DNA of 64,000 bases, from positions 3,173,501-3,237,500 of the forward strand of contig NC_071345.1 of the NCBI RefSeq assembly GCF_027744825.2. The letters run 5' to 3'. The DNA comes from Synchiropus splendidus (Eukaryota; Chordata; Actinopteri; Syngnathiformes; Callionymidae). Every line of letters starts with the position of its first letter. Positions within the stretch are counted from its first letter, which is position 1. Positions 12,055 through 24,119 of the stretch are shown here, piece by piece. The notes beneath the pieces were generated by a model. It was not told where the DNA came from and ran no database searches. It was given only the letters and a program-made list of their open reading frames with translations. Position numbers and translations under genes: made by a program.

Positions 12055-13889
12055 GTCTATACGCAGCCCAATTTCTAGACTCCTAAAGAGATGGGTTTTA
12101 TGGTTGAATAGGTGGAAGAAGAGCTCTTGATGACTTGTACGTTATGGTTGTACGAGATGTAAAAATGGAGAGTTGGTGCTGGTACTGGGGCAGCAGTCCT
12201 CTCAGTTGTGGGTAGCCTCTGCACTAATGTTCAGCTCAGTGTTGTACATGTCCACTTTGGTGAAAAGAGGCTGCTGACTCTGCTGTCAAGTCCAGCCTCG
12301 CTCTCCACCTCTCCTCAGTGTCTTACCCCCACTCCCCACTTCCCCACCGTCACCGCGGAACTGACGGCTCGGGCCCCGACAGCCGGCTAACCACATTACC
12401 TGAACTCACCACAGTCATTATCCAGCACGAGACCCACTGGAGCTTGAAAGTCATTCCAACTCCTCTTCCAGTGAAGGTTAATGGATGTGTGGGTGTGAGA
12501 TTACATCCCAGAGGCAACAGGGTGTCAGGCAAATCCCCAAATTCAATGCTTTCCCTTGGAGCGGCTAAAAAGGGAGATTTTCTCTTTCGGCTCTTTAGCT
12601 TGTTAGATGTGATAACAACAGACATGTGGGACTCTCCTGTATAACAGAGCTCTGCTTCCCTCAGGGGTTTGTGTCAACATCATGAACCATTTGGGACTTT
12701 CAAATGAACAGCACCCACTTCTTTTTTACAGATTGTTATACACACACTCATCTGAGCACGTCCTCAATCGCTATGTGGTTAAACTAGGTTAAACTAAACT
12801 GAGCAACTCTGCTCATTGCTGCTCAGTGAGTCCAACTTCCTTCTACAAATATGTTTCCTGACTCCTTAGTTGTGGATAGAACAGCTTGTTCTGGAACCAG
12901 CGGTGACCCTGGAACGTTCCGAGATCTTCAGTGCTTCCGTCAAAAGTCAGAGAGACTCACATCTGCTTTGTTATGTGTGCATTCAAACCTAAGTGTGGGA
13001 CTGGGTCAGTCCCTGAGACCATGTCCAGTCCAGTGCTCGAGTCCCAAGGACTCATGCAGGCGGGTAAAACTCTTAAGATTATTCGCGAGTCACGTGAATC
13101 AAGACTCTAGAAACGTACACTGCAGGAATTCTGGTGATAATAGATGACTGCTGTTGTCTGCTGGAGGGAGCCCAAGCCCAAGCAAGATTGGAGCTTCTAT
13201 CATAGCATACCCAACACTAAAGTGGTTCAACATGTTTTATCATAAATATTTTCACAGATTCATCTCATCTTTGTTTCAGTGTTACGCTCAAGAGTCAGTT
13301 AGCCAGTGATTGCATGTGTCTGTCAGACGTGGTCAGGAGGCCCACATGTGCGGCGGCAGCTCGGCAGCCACACGCAGCGTTTGACCGCTTGCACCGCTGT
13401 TACATCAGACGTGTGCGACTATAAATAATAAGCTGCCGTTTCCTCTTCACTCACACAGAATCATCACGCTGTCGCGAGTCCAACGTCTGGTCACTTCACT
13501 GGTCGTTTCACAACTTCAGATGACAGCAAGAATACTGTCAAACCCTGGGATCGATTTTTTTGAAAGAGCCACACATCCATGCATTCTCACCCGCTGCCAG
13601 TCCGTCACCTCCAGCCGCTGGTGACCAGGGGTGCAGCTCCGTCTCCTCCCACCACATCGTCGTCTAATTACTGTCTCTAAACAAGGAGCCGTGTCCCCGC
13701 CAGCTCCGAATTAAGTGTCTGCTGCTCATTCACAGATGGATAATTGTTTTTTTTTCTGCCCGCTGACTCCACTGACACTGATTTAGTCAGGTGTTGCGCA
13801 GAAGCATCATGGGATAATGCGGAACGAGCCTCACGGCGACTTTCGCTTTTTTCCCCTTCACTCTTATTTTAATTGAAGAGCAGCCTGTG

Positions 13890-14050
13890 ATCAGGACGAC
13901 AGGTCATTGGTTTGAATCTCACCAACTCACACTCTACATGAAGACAGTCTTCAGTTAACCTGTGTGTGTTTTCGGATCGTGGGAGGCAACCAGAGCACTC
14001 ATAGGAAACCAGCACAGACAGCATACTCTTGTGACAGTCTAGCTATGGGC
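13890..14050. mobile_element. Degenerate SINE relic
   Basis: A B-box-like GGTTTGAATCTC at the start is followed by TTAACCTGTGTGTGTTTTCG and GTGGGAGGCAACCAGAGCAC. The latter is the inverse of the SINE body segment seen at 4365-4560. The mixture suggests two nested or rearranged copies. Confidence 0.45.
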
Positions 14051-16694
14051 GACCTCACTCACCTCGATGAAACAACGTCACGTCCTTCGCAACGTATAAA
14101 CCGATGAAGTAAAAAGTCACCCAGTAAAAAGCAGTTAACTTGCAGATGCCGACTTTATCACGCGTTTAATAACCGTGTCACCCATGTTTATGAACGTCCG
14201 CGTGGAGCTAAATCTTTATGGGCCATTGGAGACTCTGACCTGCTTCATATGGTGTTAAGGTAACTGTGTTCTATAATGTGACATGGCTGCATGTTAGATA
14301 CACAGTACTGTGGCACACTTGCCTTGTTTTTGTTGTCATTGTTTTTTAAGTCTGTAATAAAATTAAAATGGCAAGCAAGGAGAAAACAAAAATACTTTTG
14401 ATGCTAGAAATGGTTTGATTATCATGTCGTCAAAATAAAACCCTTAATATCATCAAAACCTTTATGATTTAACAAAAATATCTGTCTACGACAATGTTTT
14501 TTTCAATGATTCATATTCATTTGACAAAAATTTAGCCACTTTGTAGAACCACGTACTGTGCTCGGAATGATAGCAAGCTTAATATGACCCTTGGCACATC
14601 CTGAAATTGGTGACAATCGTGACATGGATCTTCAAGCCATTAAGTTGTGCTACAAGTCCTAGCTAAGCTAACATGCTATCCTGCCATAAAGCTATCATGT
14701 TGCGACTGACCGTAAACAGCCACCTCCTGTTTTGAAAAGTGAAATATTTGGGTTGAGGACTGAAGTCAGCACAACGCAGCATATGTTTACAGCCCCCTCT
14801 GTCTTGCGGGGCCCTCCCTTATTATTGTGATGGATGGCGAGGAAGATGAGGGAGAGCGATTGCTCTTCATCACCTGTCCTCTGAGCGGCAGCGTTGTAAT
14901 TACACTGTCGTTATCATACGCACTCGTGCACACTCATACACACGCAACATAAACACTCCCAACACCAGATGGGATCCCACAAAAAAAAAAGCTCCAGCCG
15001 GATGATTCCCCGCCTCACTGGTTTCATACGTCTCCCCACTGCCAGCACTCCCCACCGCACCCCGCCCCACCGACTTCCCCGCTCAACACCTTCAAGGGAA
15101 TTCCAGGAAAGCTTGCCAAACCCAAGCGGCGTGGAGTGTGACGGTGTGTGTGGCTCATTTGTGAATCCGTCTGGAAACTACACTGAGAGGAGAATTCAAC
15201 TCGAATCTCTACAGAAGTTGGAGTTGAGAAATGTTTTATTTTTAAAGAAATAAATCTCTTCTAGACATAGAAACTGCTTTTTGTCGCATCACATAGGTGC
15301 TTGTAATATTATTCCTGTCATCAGCTTCATGTATTTATCCCACATCTATATGCAAGTTTGATCCTGTTAACTGTGTCTCGAGTGATCATGAGTCTGAACC
15401 ACTTCCTATTTCTCTGAGAGTCGAGTGAGTAAGTTGAGTTGCTTAAATATATAACTCAAATTACTGAAAGGTACGAAGGCCAGCGATAGAGGCGTCACTG
15501 TGGTGCAAGCCGTTCATGGATCCACCTGGTGCACACCAGTGTCACAACATGTATGAAACCCAGTCCTTTCTCCTGCAGCTTTGTGGTACTAAATAATTTA
15601 TTTCGAGTCAGTGGTACGCCAGATCACGATTAAAAAATAAATTTAACATTGTAACTCATGCCATCATCTTGGTTATTTCAAAGTTTTAGAAATTATGTCA
15701 CAAAGAAGTCAGTTTTATAGTTCAGGAAAGCCAGATACTATTAGCCAAATGGGCCTATTTGGCACCTGTGCACCCTCTTTTTCAGGTGTCATGACTCTTG
15801 CTCCAACTGAGATACAATTATTCGACTATCTTGTCATACCTCACTCTTTCATCCTCATTGTTCTCCCCATATTTCTCTCCTCACACTGTTTGACTGCTCG
15901 AGCCAGCATGAAGGTTGCTCGATTGACTTTGTGACCTTCACTGACTTGGAGATGTGTATATCAGGAAATGGCTGCGTGTAGAGCGTCGACGTGGCAAGGG
16001 GACAGACTAACCAGTCGAGGTGGAAGAGTTACCCCAGTGCACATCGAATCTGCCCAGAGATGTATGATGAATTATGTACATCGACAGTTTCCCAACAGAA
16101 AATGGAGGATGGGCATTTTATTCCGAGAGAATAAACAAGGGAAATTATACTCCGTAGAAGCAGCTGGACTATTTATAGCCATTCTGCTTTTTTTCTCTTT
16201 CGCCCGAGGATGGAGTTGCATTTTTACAGGTCAGACTGTGATCTTCTGTAAGCCGCTGCATTGAGACGGAGCAGATCTCTGGGGTGCTGGTGCTTCTGAG
16301 GAGACCCTTTAATATTGAAGAGCAGAGGTGCAACACATGGAAGAAGGTTGTGGGCGGGGTGCTTTGATGGGACATGATGGGGGTGATCGCTGAGATGAGT
16401 CAGGTGGAAGGTTATTTTCATCAGATGGAAGGAGTGTGGAAATGAATCGTTGCCCAGAGGTTCACTGTCAAGATGACATGCTGCTCTATTTTTTTCCAAC
16501 ATTAGTCAGACTTAATATCCAGTTACATACATATGATGTAAACCCTTAGCTCCTTAGCGCAACTCAGTCTCAAGCTGCCGTTAGAACCGAACTGGAACAT
16601 TTGGGGTCCACTGTTCTGCTTAGCTGTGCCCTTAAATCTCAAAACTAATGCCTCTCAAAACTTCCCTGCTGTGACAAAACTTTTTTTTTTAACG

Positions 16695-16860
16695 TTTTTG
16701 AGTAGGATTCCACTTTGGAGTTTGGAGGGAAATATCTGTCTGATCACAAATTATATGCCTTTTTGTGAATCAGAATAAATGTTCCATAGCTTCTCAAAAC
16801 AGATGAGGACCCAAGATGCAAGAAACACACCCCACATTCTGTTGAGCGTCACCTGAATAT
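16695..16860 (+). repeat. Interspersed repeat family B, copy 1
   Basis: About 165 bases align with 18702-18874. Shared blocks are TTTGAGTAGGAT(T/C)CCACT, GTTTGGAGGGAAATATC, CTGATCACAAATTATA(T/C)GCC and CC(A)GATTC-like and CACCTGAATAT-like ends. The family is unknown to me and no terminal repeats were seen. Confidence 0.7.
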
Positions 16861-17479
16861 GGTGAACTGGTCTTAGACACAATCCCTGATCGATGAGGCA
16901 AACATGTGAGCAAGTCATAGTTGGAAAAGAGAGCAGTTATTGTGGCAAAATAATAATTTAAACCAACATAAAACAGAGCATGATGATGTTAAATAATCTG
17001 ACAAGTAATGTATTTAACAATCAGAGTAAAGGACAAACACGGCTGCTGGACTTGGCCCACAGGCGAACGAGCCTTTGGGTGAGGCAGAAGGACATATTTC
17101 CAGGCATGAGCTGCATCAAACGCAGCACACGAGAGTGACGTCTGCACATTCCTGAAAGCCTCCAGAGGAAATCAATACAGGCCTTCATAAGAATTAATCT
17201 GAATGCTTACTACACCAAGGCGGCAGACAGAGACGGGCCTTTGAACGCTCCCACTTTTAATGTCTATCATTGAAGAAAGGTTTTTATTTTACATTTATTA
17301 TGTTGTATGGTTCAGTAACTGTTTATTTAATTCCTAACAGCAGCATATAGAACACTTTTAAAGGGTGTGTGTAAATGATGACAATAGTCTCCAATATATT
17401 TTTTTTCTTTGATTATTTATAAATAATATATGGAGATAATTTAATTTTTACTATGAACGCAAAATATAAACGCGCTATT

Positions 17480-17760
17480 GTGAGAACCATCCACAACCAC
17501 CGTCTGAAGCAAGTGCTTTATCAGCAGCTCTGCGTTCCTCTCGTCGATCTGACGGAGTCCCGATCATGCGTTCGTCTCTCGACTCGTCTCGTCTGGCCGT
17601 TTTTTCCGAGCCTCTCATTTTTTTTTTTTTTTTTTTTTTAGTGGAGCCCAACCCTCCTCCATCTCTTCCTCCTCCATCGCCTCCCTCCTCTCCCAGTAAG
17701 TTGGATGTGATCGGCTCCGGGCCCTGCTGCCGTGAGTTGTCGGTGCGGGCGCTGCTGAAC
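17480..17760 (+). promoter_or_regulatory. Gephyrin 5' leader / GC-rich promoter area
   Basis: The DNA just before the start codon is rich in CpG and in CT-tracts and has no obvious TATA box, as expected of a housekeeping-type promoter. It contains a 22-T run (17618-17639), a perfect donor-like GTAAGT at 17696-17701, a start-stop pair ATGTGA at 17705-17710 that is out of frame with the main start, and an in-frame ATG at 17566 with no stop before 17761. The transcription start cannot be fixed from sequence, so the leader's true extent is inferred. Confidence 0.55.
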
Positions 17761-17824
17761 ATGGCGTCGGACGGGATGATTTTAACGAACCACGACCACC
17801 AAATCCGGGTCGGAGTCCTGACAG
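17761..17824 (+). CDS. gphn: Gephyrin exon 1 (coding part), start of G domain
   Basis: This exon encodes residues 1-21 plus the first base of codon 22. The peptide begins MASDGMILTNHDHQIRVGVL and differs from mammalian gephyrin only near residues 3-4. Gephyrin anchors glycine and GABA-A receptors at inhibitory synapses, and its G domain adenylylates molybdopterin. The start is chosen because it matches the known N-terminus and has a strong context, with A at -3 and G at +4. The donor is GTAACG, less consensus than the other donors in the gene but a GT. The exon ends in phase 1, and joining its last G to the TG opening exon 2 restores a conserved valine. The reading frame stays open upstream to another ATG at 17566, so a longer N-terminus is formally possible. 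Confidence 0.96.
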
Positions 17825-17875
17825 GTAACGTGGACCGATCTCCTCTCACTCCGCTCTCTAATAAAAAAAAAGAGT

Positions 17876-17909
17876 GGGGGGGGGGATAACGTGGGGGAAA
17901 AAAGGGGGG
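17876..17909 (+). promoter_or_regulatory. Potential G-quadruplex just after exon 1
   Basis: A run of ten G, then five G and six G with loops of seven and six bases satisfies the G-quadruplex pattern, since the first run can supply two tracts. It starts 52 bases after the exon 1 donor on the transcribed (RNA) sense. Confidence 0.6.
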
Positions 17910-18380
17910 CTCCATCATCAATCCGGATGTGTCTGCTGGAAAAGATGACGCCTGCTCGGTGATGGAAGGCTCCTCCGGTTCCTCTCGGCCCAGCATGCTA
18001 CATTAGATCCGTATGCGGTTCTGGCTAAATGTGGCGCTTCAGTTTATGTGCGCTGAATAATTCATGTCCCTGCGCGCTTGTCAGAGGCGGAATTTACAGC
18101 TGGCCGTGTGCTGTGTGTGTGTGTGAAGATGCTCGGGAGGTATAGATCACATCACCAGCTGACCGCAGCGCTTTCCTCCAACTCACGACGTCCTCGGCCT
18201 GGTTCTGTGACACCAGATAACATTCCTTTATGTCTCACACTTTCTCCTCATTGACTGTGTGTGTGTATGTGTGTGTGTGTGCGGCCATACTGCTTTGTCA
18301 TGTTTCTCTCCTGTGATCAGAGTATTTGTGGAGGGTATGGGAGGTGTTGATGCATGATAAAAGCAATCCAGAGGAATACC

Positions 18381-18600
18381 CTCCCTCCTCCTCTTCCTCC
18401 TCCTCCTCCTCCTCTCTCTCCACTCCTCTGTCCATTGCTCCATCAATATTTCATGACCGGTCTTTTCTCCGCATGTGAAAACCCAGGCAACATAGTATGT
18501 GCAGATACCCCTCTCCTAAAATCTGCCAGGGAAACCCCCACCAACAGCAGCACTCTCTCCTCCTCCTCCTTCTCTTCCTCCACCTCCTCCTCTTCTGAGC
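18381..18600. repeat. CTC-rich tracts in intron 1
   Basis: Two CT/CTC tracts (18381-18425 and 18551-18600) lie about 600-800 bases downstream of gphn exon 1. Such tracts can act as polypyrimidine or GAGA-type elements, but no function is shown. Confidence 0.8.
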
Positions 18601-18701
18601 TCTGTCCGTGGTGCTGAGATCCAGCATCAGTCACAAATCAGTGCGGTACCGACCTGACCACTGTAAATACTGCATCAGATGGATGGACGCAGCCAGGAAC
18701 A

Positions 18702-18874
18702 CTTTGAGTAGGATCCCACTGTGAAGTTTGGAGGGAAATATCGAACCGATGGTTCCGACTGATCACAAATTATACGCCTTTGTGTGAGTCAGAACAAAGG
18801 TTCCGTAACCCCACTTGCCAGAGAAACACACTTAAAAAAAAAAGCCCAGATTCCGTTGAGCCTCCCCTGAATAT
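18702..18874 (+). repeat. Interspersed repeat family B, copy 2
   Basis: This is the second copy of the family at 16695-16860, in the same orientation. The two lie on either side of gphn exon 1, 2.0 kb apart, as direct repeats. Divergence is considerable, with several small insertions. Confidence 0.7.
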
Positions 18875-21135
18875 CCGTGCTAATAACAGACTCTCGTATA
18901 GCTTTTGAAAAGTTCTTCCATCTTGTGTGTTTGAGATGAAGCCTGATGCGCGATCAGATCTGGAGGGTTTTGGCGTAACGTAACAGGAGTTTTCGGTTGT
19001 AAAATGAGGGTGTGGTCCAAAGCTGCCTCATGAACAAGTGGAGTGACGACTGGACATGTTAACACGCTAAAAACATCACAACATTGTAGTTCTTTGTCAA
19101 TTCTTTGGCCCACAGTTATTTTGATACTGTAAAAGGTACCTCCTTAAAATGTCCACAGTCCCTCCTTCATGGATGAATCCCCTGAGGAGCTCATTCGCTA
19201 CTAAACCTTCCTCATCTTTCCAGAGCAAGTCACAGCTATTTTCATCAGGTTAGGCACATCCATGAATTTTCTAAATTGATATTTGGTTGTTGGTTGGAGT
19301 ATTGCAAGTATTGCGTATTGTGTTATTTTATGTTAGAAATCAACAGAAATTATTTAAACTTGAAGTCTAAAGTCTCTTGATGTCGTAAGTGCAAAATCTG
19401 CTGCTGTTTTGTTTGTTACCGCAGTACCTTAGATCCAGCGTAGTTTTCGATGGCGGTCATAATGACCTGGCTAACTATGGTGTGGAAAGTGATGCAACTC
19501 CACAACGTCGTGCATGAGGTTTTTGATTTTTAATTTTGAATTACAAGTCTAAAGATCATGTACCGTCTTCAGCAGAAGAACGACCTTGCTCTCACTCTGC
19601 GCAGAGAACCATGGTCTCAGATGCGGAGGTGCTGACCTTCATCCCCTCACTCTCTAGCTGAAATGATGAAGCATGTTGCCAGAACTGCCCGCTGTTTCTG
19701 CGTCGTCAGTCAATCCTGTGACAGTTTGAGCTGCAGATCCATCCTCATGACCTTTGTTAGCCCCGCCCCCCTTTCCTAAACATGTCTGGCCTCTGGTCCC
19801 ACGCCTCTCGAGTGGAGGTTAATTTTTATGTGCCATTTAAATCCGCTACTGTATCCTTGTCGCGGTGACAGACTGCCAGTGTCATCTCCCGGAGCAGAGT
19901 TGACAATCTCTGCATACATATGTCGATGTTGAGATGCGGAGTCACACACCGACAGGCTTATTTGTCTCCTCTGTCGTGTGCAGCTGGAGGACGACGCTGT
20001 CGGTGAAAACAAAGCTCTGCAGAAGTCAGGACGTGGCATTAAGCCGCCATGTTTTACATGACCCTCGGCCTTTTTTTTTTTTTAACCGACGTAATCGCAG
20101 CGGGATTAGTCATCACTACACACACAAATTCTGATTATTTTTAACTGCTGCTGTCACAAGGAAGTTCTAGATATCCAGGTTGACTGGAGCTACGACGTTT
20201 TTGCCGTGGCTCTGTTGAATTGGCGGCGTGAGCGGAATGCTAAAAGGCTCTGGAGCAGTGCTCAATCTCCTTCCTCACAAGGGTTAAAGGCCAGTTGTCC
20301 ACTCTTGCGTCGGTTCACGGGGGAGGAGATGAGACCTTGCTGCGCTCTCCTCCATCATTTAGCCCCCTCATCCCTTCAGACAGGTGACAGAGCCCAGGGG
20401 ACATCAGTGTGGAGACCCAGGGTGGAGGTGTGTTGTAGGTCCTGGTTATTTATTAGCAGAGAAGCTACGACACATGCTGGAGACCATTTCATGTTGATGG
20501 TCTTGTTGAAGAATAGAAGACTAGAAGAGACTTGTTGGAAACCTGTTTTTATTTTTCAACCACCAGCAACTCCACACTGACCCACTGCGATTGGTCAGTA
20601 CCGCCAAGTTCAGGTACCATCATCTGAGATGCAGTGTTTTGGACGTAGTCATTGAGGCGTTGTTTCAGGCTGAGAAAAAAATGCGTTTTTTGCACCTCAA
20701 GACACCCTTAGCATCATTACTTTTCGCACAGTTCTGCCTCATGACATCGCAAATTGTAATGCATTTAACATATAAAATGACTGGATACAGTCGGTCCTCA
20801 ATTATTAAAACTTGCAGTGGTATGTTGGAAAATGCTTTGAAATTCGTGAATCAGGCTTTGCATCCTTGATTTAATAGATTTGTTTATGGTATATTGGATC
20901 ATATCTCAGGATCTCTTAGACAAAGCTGTAATAGAAATATACCCTGAGGTAGTTGAAGTTAGAGGTCAGTGGAGGAAGATGATGCTTTTGCTTCTTCATC
21001 CTGGCTTCATACTTGAGACAGGGATATCCCACTGACGCGTTTGTGGTACGGGTTGATGCCATTTCAATCTTTATTTTAGGTGAGCTAGAGACGAGAGTGG
21101 GCAGGCTGTCTGTGGCGTCAGAGCAGCCGGTAGAG

Positions 21136-21162
21136 CAGGGGTCTCAAACTGCGGCCCCACGA
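21136..21162 (+). mobile_element. Solo hAT-like transposon end
   Basis: CAGGGGTCTCAAACT followed by GCGGCCC is the typical terminal segment of a widespread hAT family of vertebrates. I could not find the matching inverted end downstream, so this is a truncated copy. Confidence 0.5.
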
Positions 21163-22392
21163 TAGCAAGCACACATCGGTTAACCAATCGGGTGTCAGCT
21201 GAAACAAGCAGCACCACACGCACAGTCCGATCTGTCTTCAGATACCTGAGTGGTGAATAACTGACGAGTTGGAACAAAAACCTGCTCCCACTGTGGTCAC
21301 TGCCATGATGTGTCTTAAAGACTCTGGAGTCAGAGTCAGAAGAATCATAGATGAAGACACTGAGGTTATCAGAGGGACATATGGTTTGGACACGAGTGTA
21401 GAGGAGAGACAGAGTTGGAACAGGACTGTTGGGGAGGGAGAAGAGTCGGGCAATGATGAGGTTTTGTGGTTGATTTTCCTAATGGAGCGGGGTTTGTTTG
21501 ACAGCCAGCGTTGACTACGCTCTCAAATGTGCCGTGATAGACAAAGTTTTGATGAGTACAATTTCAATGAAAAGTGAGTGCGATGAAAATCCTTTCTTGC
21601 ATTTCATTGGCGGTGTTCGTAGCCCTGCTCTTTATCTCTCTGCTAATACTCGTGTCGCAAACACACAGCTTAGCCAATTCCCTAAACGTTGCTACTGTAC
21701 GCACGACTCTCATGATAGCACACCAACAGCGATGTCAGTGGGAGAATCAATCTGCGGCGATTAATCTGTAGTCAGGTGGCACTTTTCACTACACAAGTTA
21801 AATTACGAAGGAAGTGCCCTTATCGTAACCTAATGTTTTGTTAATTATCCTGGAGATTAAGTTATGCTAAAGCGTGGAATATAATTCAGCCCGTGAAGAG
21901 GACGCACGTCGAGTTTTCATCCCACAGTTGCTGCAGGGATTAGTGGGCAGCTCTCCAAACCTGTGTGTCAATCAGAGAACGACATGAATCGACATCCTAG
22001 AAACATCCACAGTGAGATCACGCTCAAGTAGAAATAATCCCGATTCATTTCGCTGCGGCTTTAGTTCCTGGAAAATGTTGCTGTGAATGCCCACCTAAAT
22101 TAAACGGAAGGAAGTCGACCCGCATTCCCTCCGAGGATTTGAGTGTGCCGACAACTTGATTCCATAAATGGTTTGGTGATGATCTCATTGTGTTGTGTTT
22201 CAAGAGCTTTGGCCATCTACCAGACCACTGTGAGAAAGAGCAGTTCACCCAGAACTGACTACAACAACAGGGACAAAATGAGATCTAACGGTCTCCCTGC
22301 TCCACAGACTCGCAGTTTTCTTCCTTTATATTTCTGTCATACTCCTACTGCTTTGCTTGTGGCATCGACTCAGCCTTGTTTGCAAAGAAGGC

Positions 22393-22738
22393 CAGGGTTT
22401 CCGCCAGGATTTTTTGAAACCGTGGCAAAAAAAACTAAACACAGAATGCATGAGTTGGTGACAATGGAAAATCTTAGTTTTTAATCTTGACAAGTTGACC
22501 TCTCTCCAGTCTGCAGCTGTACTCACGGGTCCTTCTCTTCATATGTCTGGTCAGAATGCGCGACTTGAGTTCCGCGAGCCACAGACTTCAGTCGTTATGA
22601 GGTTTCTTTCAGGATTTTTCCGTGAAAAACACCAAAAACCGTCATGTTCATGTCCACCTCCATGATGTGTTACGTGTTTTCCATTTGTTTCTATGTTTCC
22701 ACTTTGTTCCAATAAGTTTAATCTCGTGAGATTTCATC
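22393..22738 (+). mobile_element. Interspersed repeat family C, copy 1
   Basis: The left end reads CAGGGTTTCCGC and is followed by GGATTTTTTGAAAC. The body shares long blocks with 28219-28560, notably TCTTCATATGTC, GACTTGAGTTCCG, and TTTCTTTCAGGATTTTTCCG. No coding capacity was recognised. Confidence 0.7.
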
Positions 22739-24119
22739 TATATTCAGCAGTAGAGCGACTGCCTCCTCATATTGTAGGACCACAAATCCAAGGTGTTTTA
22801 GCATGTTGTCAGATGGTCGCTAAATGATCCCTCCCTAAAGAGATGCTAGCTTTCACCTTGGGTTTCCAATGTATTTTTTATTTTGGCTTCCGAGCATCTT
22901 TGGAAAAGCTGGTTTTATGGTTTACTTTTATGTTTGTGTTTAAATATGCTTCAAAATTGTAAAAGTCAGTCTCTTGGGCCGACGTCCTCCTCCTTGACCT
23001 CTCCACGTCCCCTTCTCCAACAAAGCTTCACAGGTAGTTGCACTACATGCAGCAGAGCAGGTCACCTTACCACGATTCAGGAGGTATAAATTCATGCAAC
23101 CACCAGGTGATTGATGAGTATCAATAATTTGTTGCATCCCAGTTATGGCATCTGGAGTCTAGCCTTTTTCTGAGGAAACCATGCTGATCATCAAGCCCTG
23201 TAGTCTAACCCTAACTTCACGTTACACCGTTTAGTCAGACTGTGCAGACGGGATCAGTCAAAGGGATCTAAAACCGTGGCTGTTTGCTGCAAGCTTGTTC
23301 ACTTCCTTGAATTTGTTTCATCATTTGAGCACGTCACTTTTGCTCCTCGCCTGCCTGGCTGTACTTGTCTGGCTGCAGATGGGATAATAACTATTTAATC
23401 TGCTTTTCCACATAATTTAATCTGGAACTTGTCCCAAGCTCACCTTAACAGCTCATTCGCTAAAGAGGCTTCGGCGGAGACGTCGAGTCAGCGGCAGGCA
23501 GCCTTCGCGTGCCAGAGAACCTTGACCAAAAACCAGGCGCCGCTGTCATCTGTCACCTAGAGCCGTGGGCAGCGGCCAGGTTCCGCAGCCATCTTCTCTC
23601 TGAGCCTGCGTGACTCAATCTGAGTCAATCGCAGATTCTTTCCCCTCACATTCCAGGGTCAACATCCCGGAATAGCACAGAAGTTCTCTCTGAATATGTG
23701 TGAGACTTGTCGGCAGCACCAGAGACAGCTCCTCGCTAAACAGTTGGTGTGATGTCGCCCCATGGCTGCTTCTATTTAGTCTGGATGAGTGCTTCAGATA
23801 CGCTGATGATATCATGCTTTCTATTTTTGGACTTAAGGCGCTGTCATGAGAAAAGGTGTTGGACCGGGATGAAGTCGATCAGCTGCTGTAATGGAAATGA
23901 AAGTCTGAAATCAGGAGTGTCAGTTCCACTACGTGTCCTGATGTTCCTCATTTTAACAGCATGAAGAAGAAGAGTGAGAAGGTGGTACGTCACCGAGATG
24001 CCAAGTCATGACGCTAGAGTAGCAATACTGTTCACCACAAATGTGGTACGACCTCATGACGACAGCGAGAGACAAAGACCATTGACATGACTTAACTCAA
24101 AAACGGCATGAAAGCAATC

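Larger units (their letters stand above)
1..17480. other. Upstream DNA without a supported gene
   Basis: No open frame here resembles a known protein family, and no splice-linked series of conserved peptides was found on either strand. The first 140 bases are GC- and CpG-rich and could be the edge of a promoter or first exon of a neighbouring gene. AT-rich blocks lie at 4560-5190 and 6600-7210. The remainder consists of the transposon relics listed separately and apparently unique DNA. Confidence 0.7.

Noticed and set aside
17475..17996. 173-codon minus-strand open frame across gephyrin exon 1
   Set aside because: It is antisense to a conserved exon, runs through a poly-lysine from the poly-T tract and low-complexity glycine/arginine runs, and resembles no protein.
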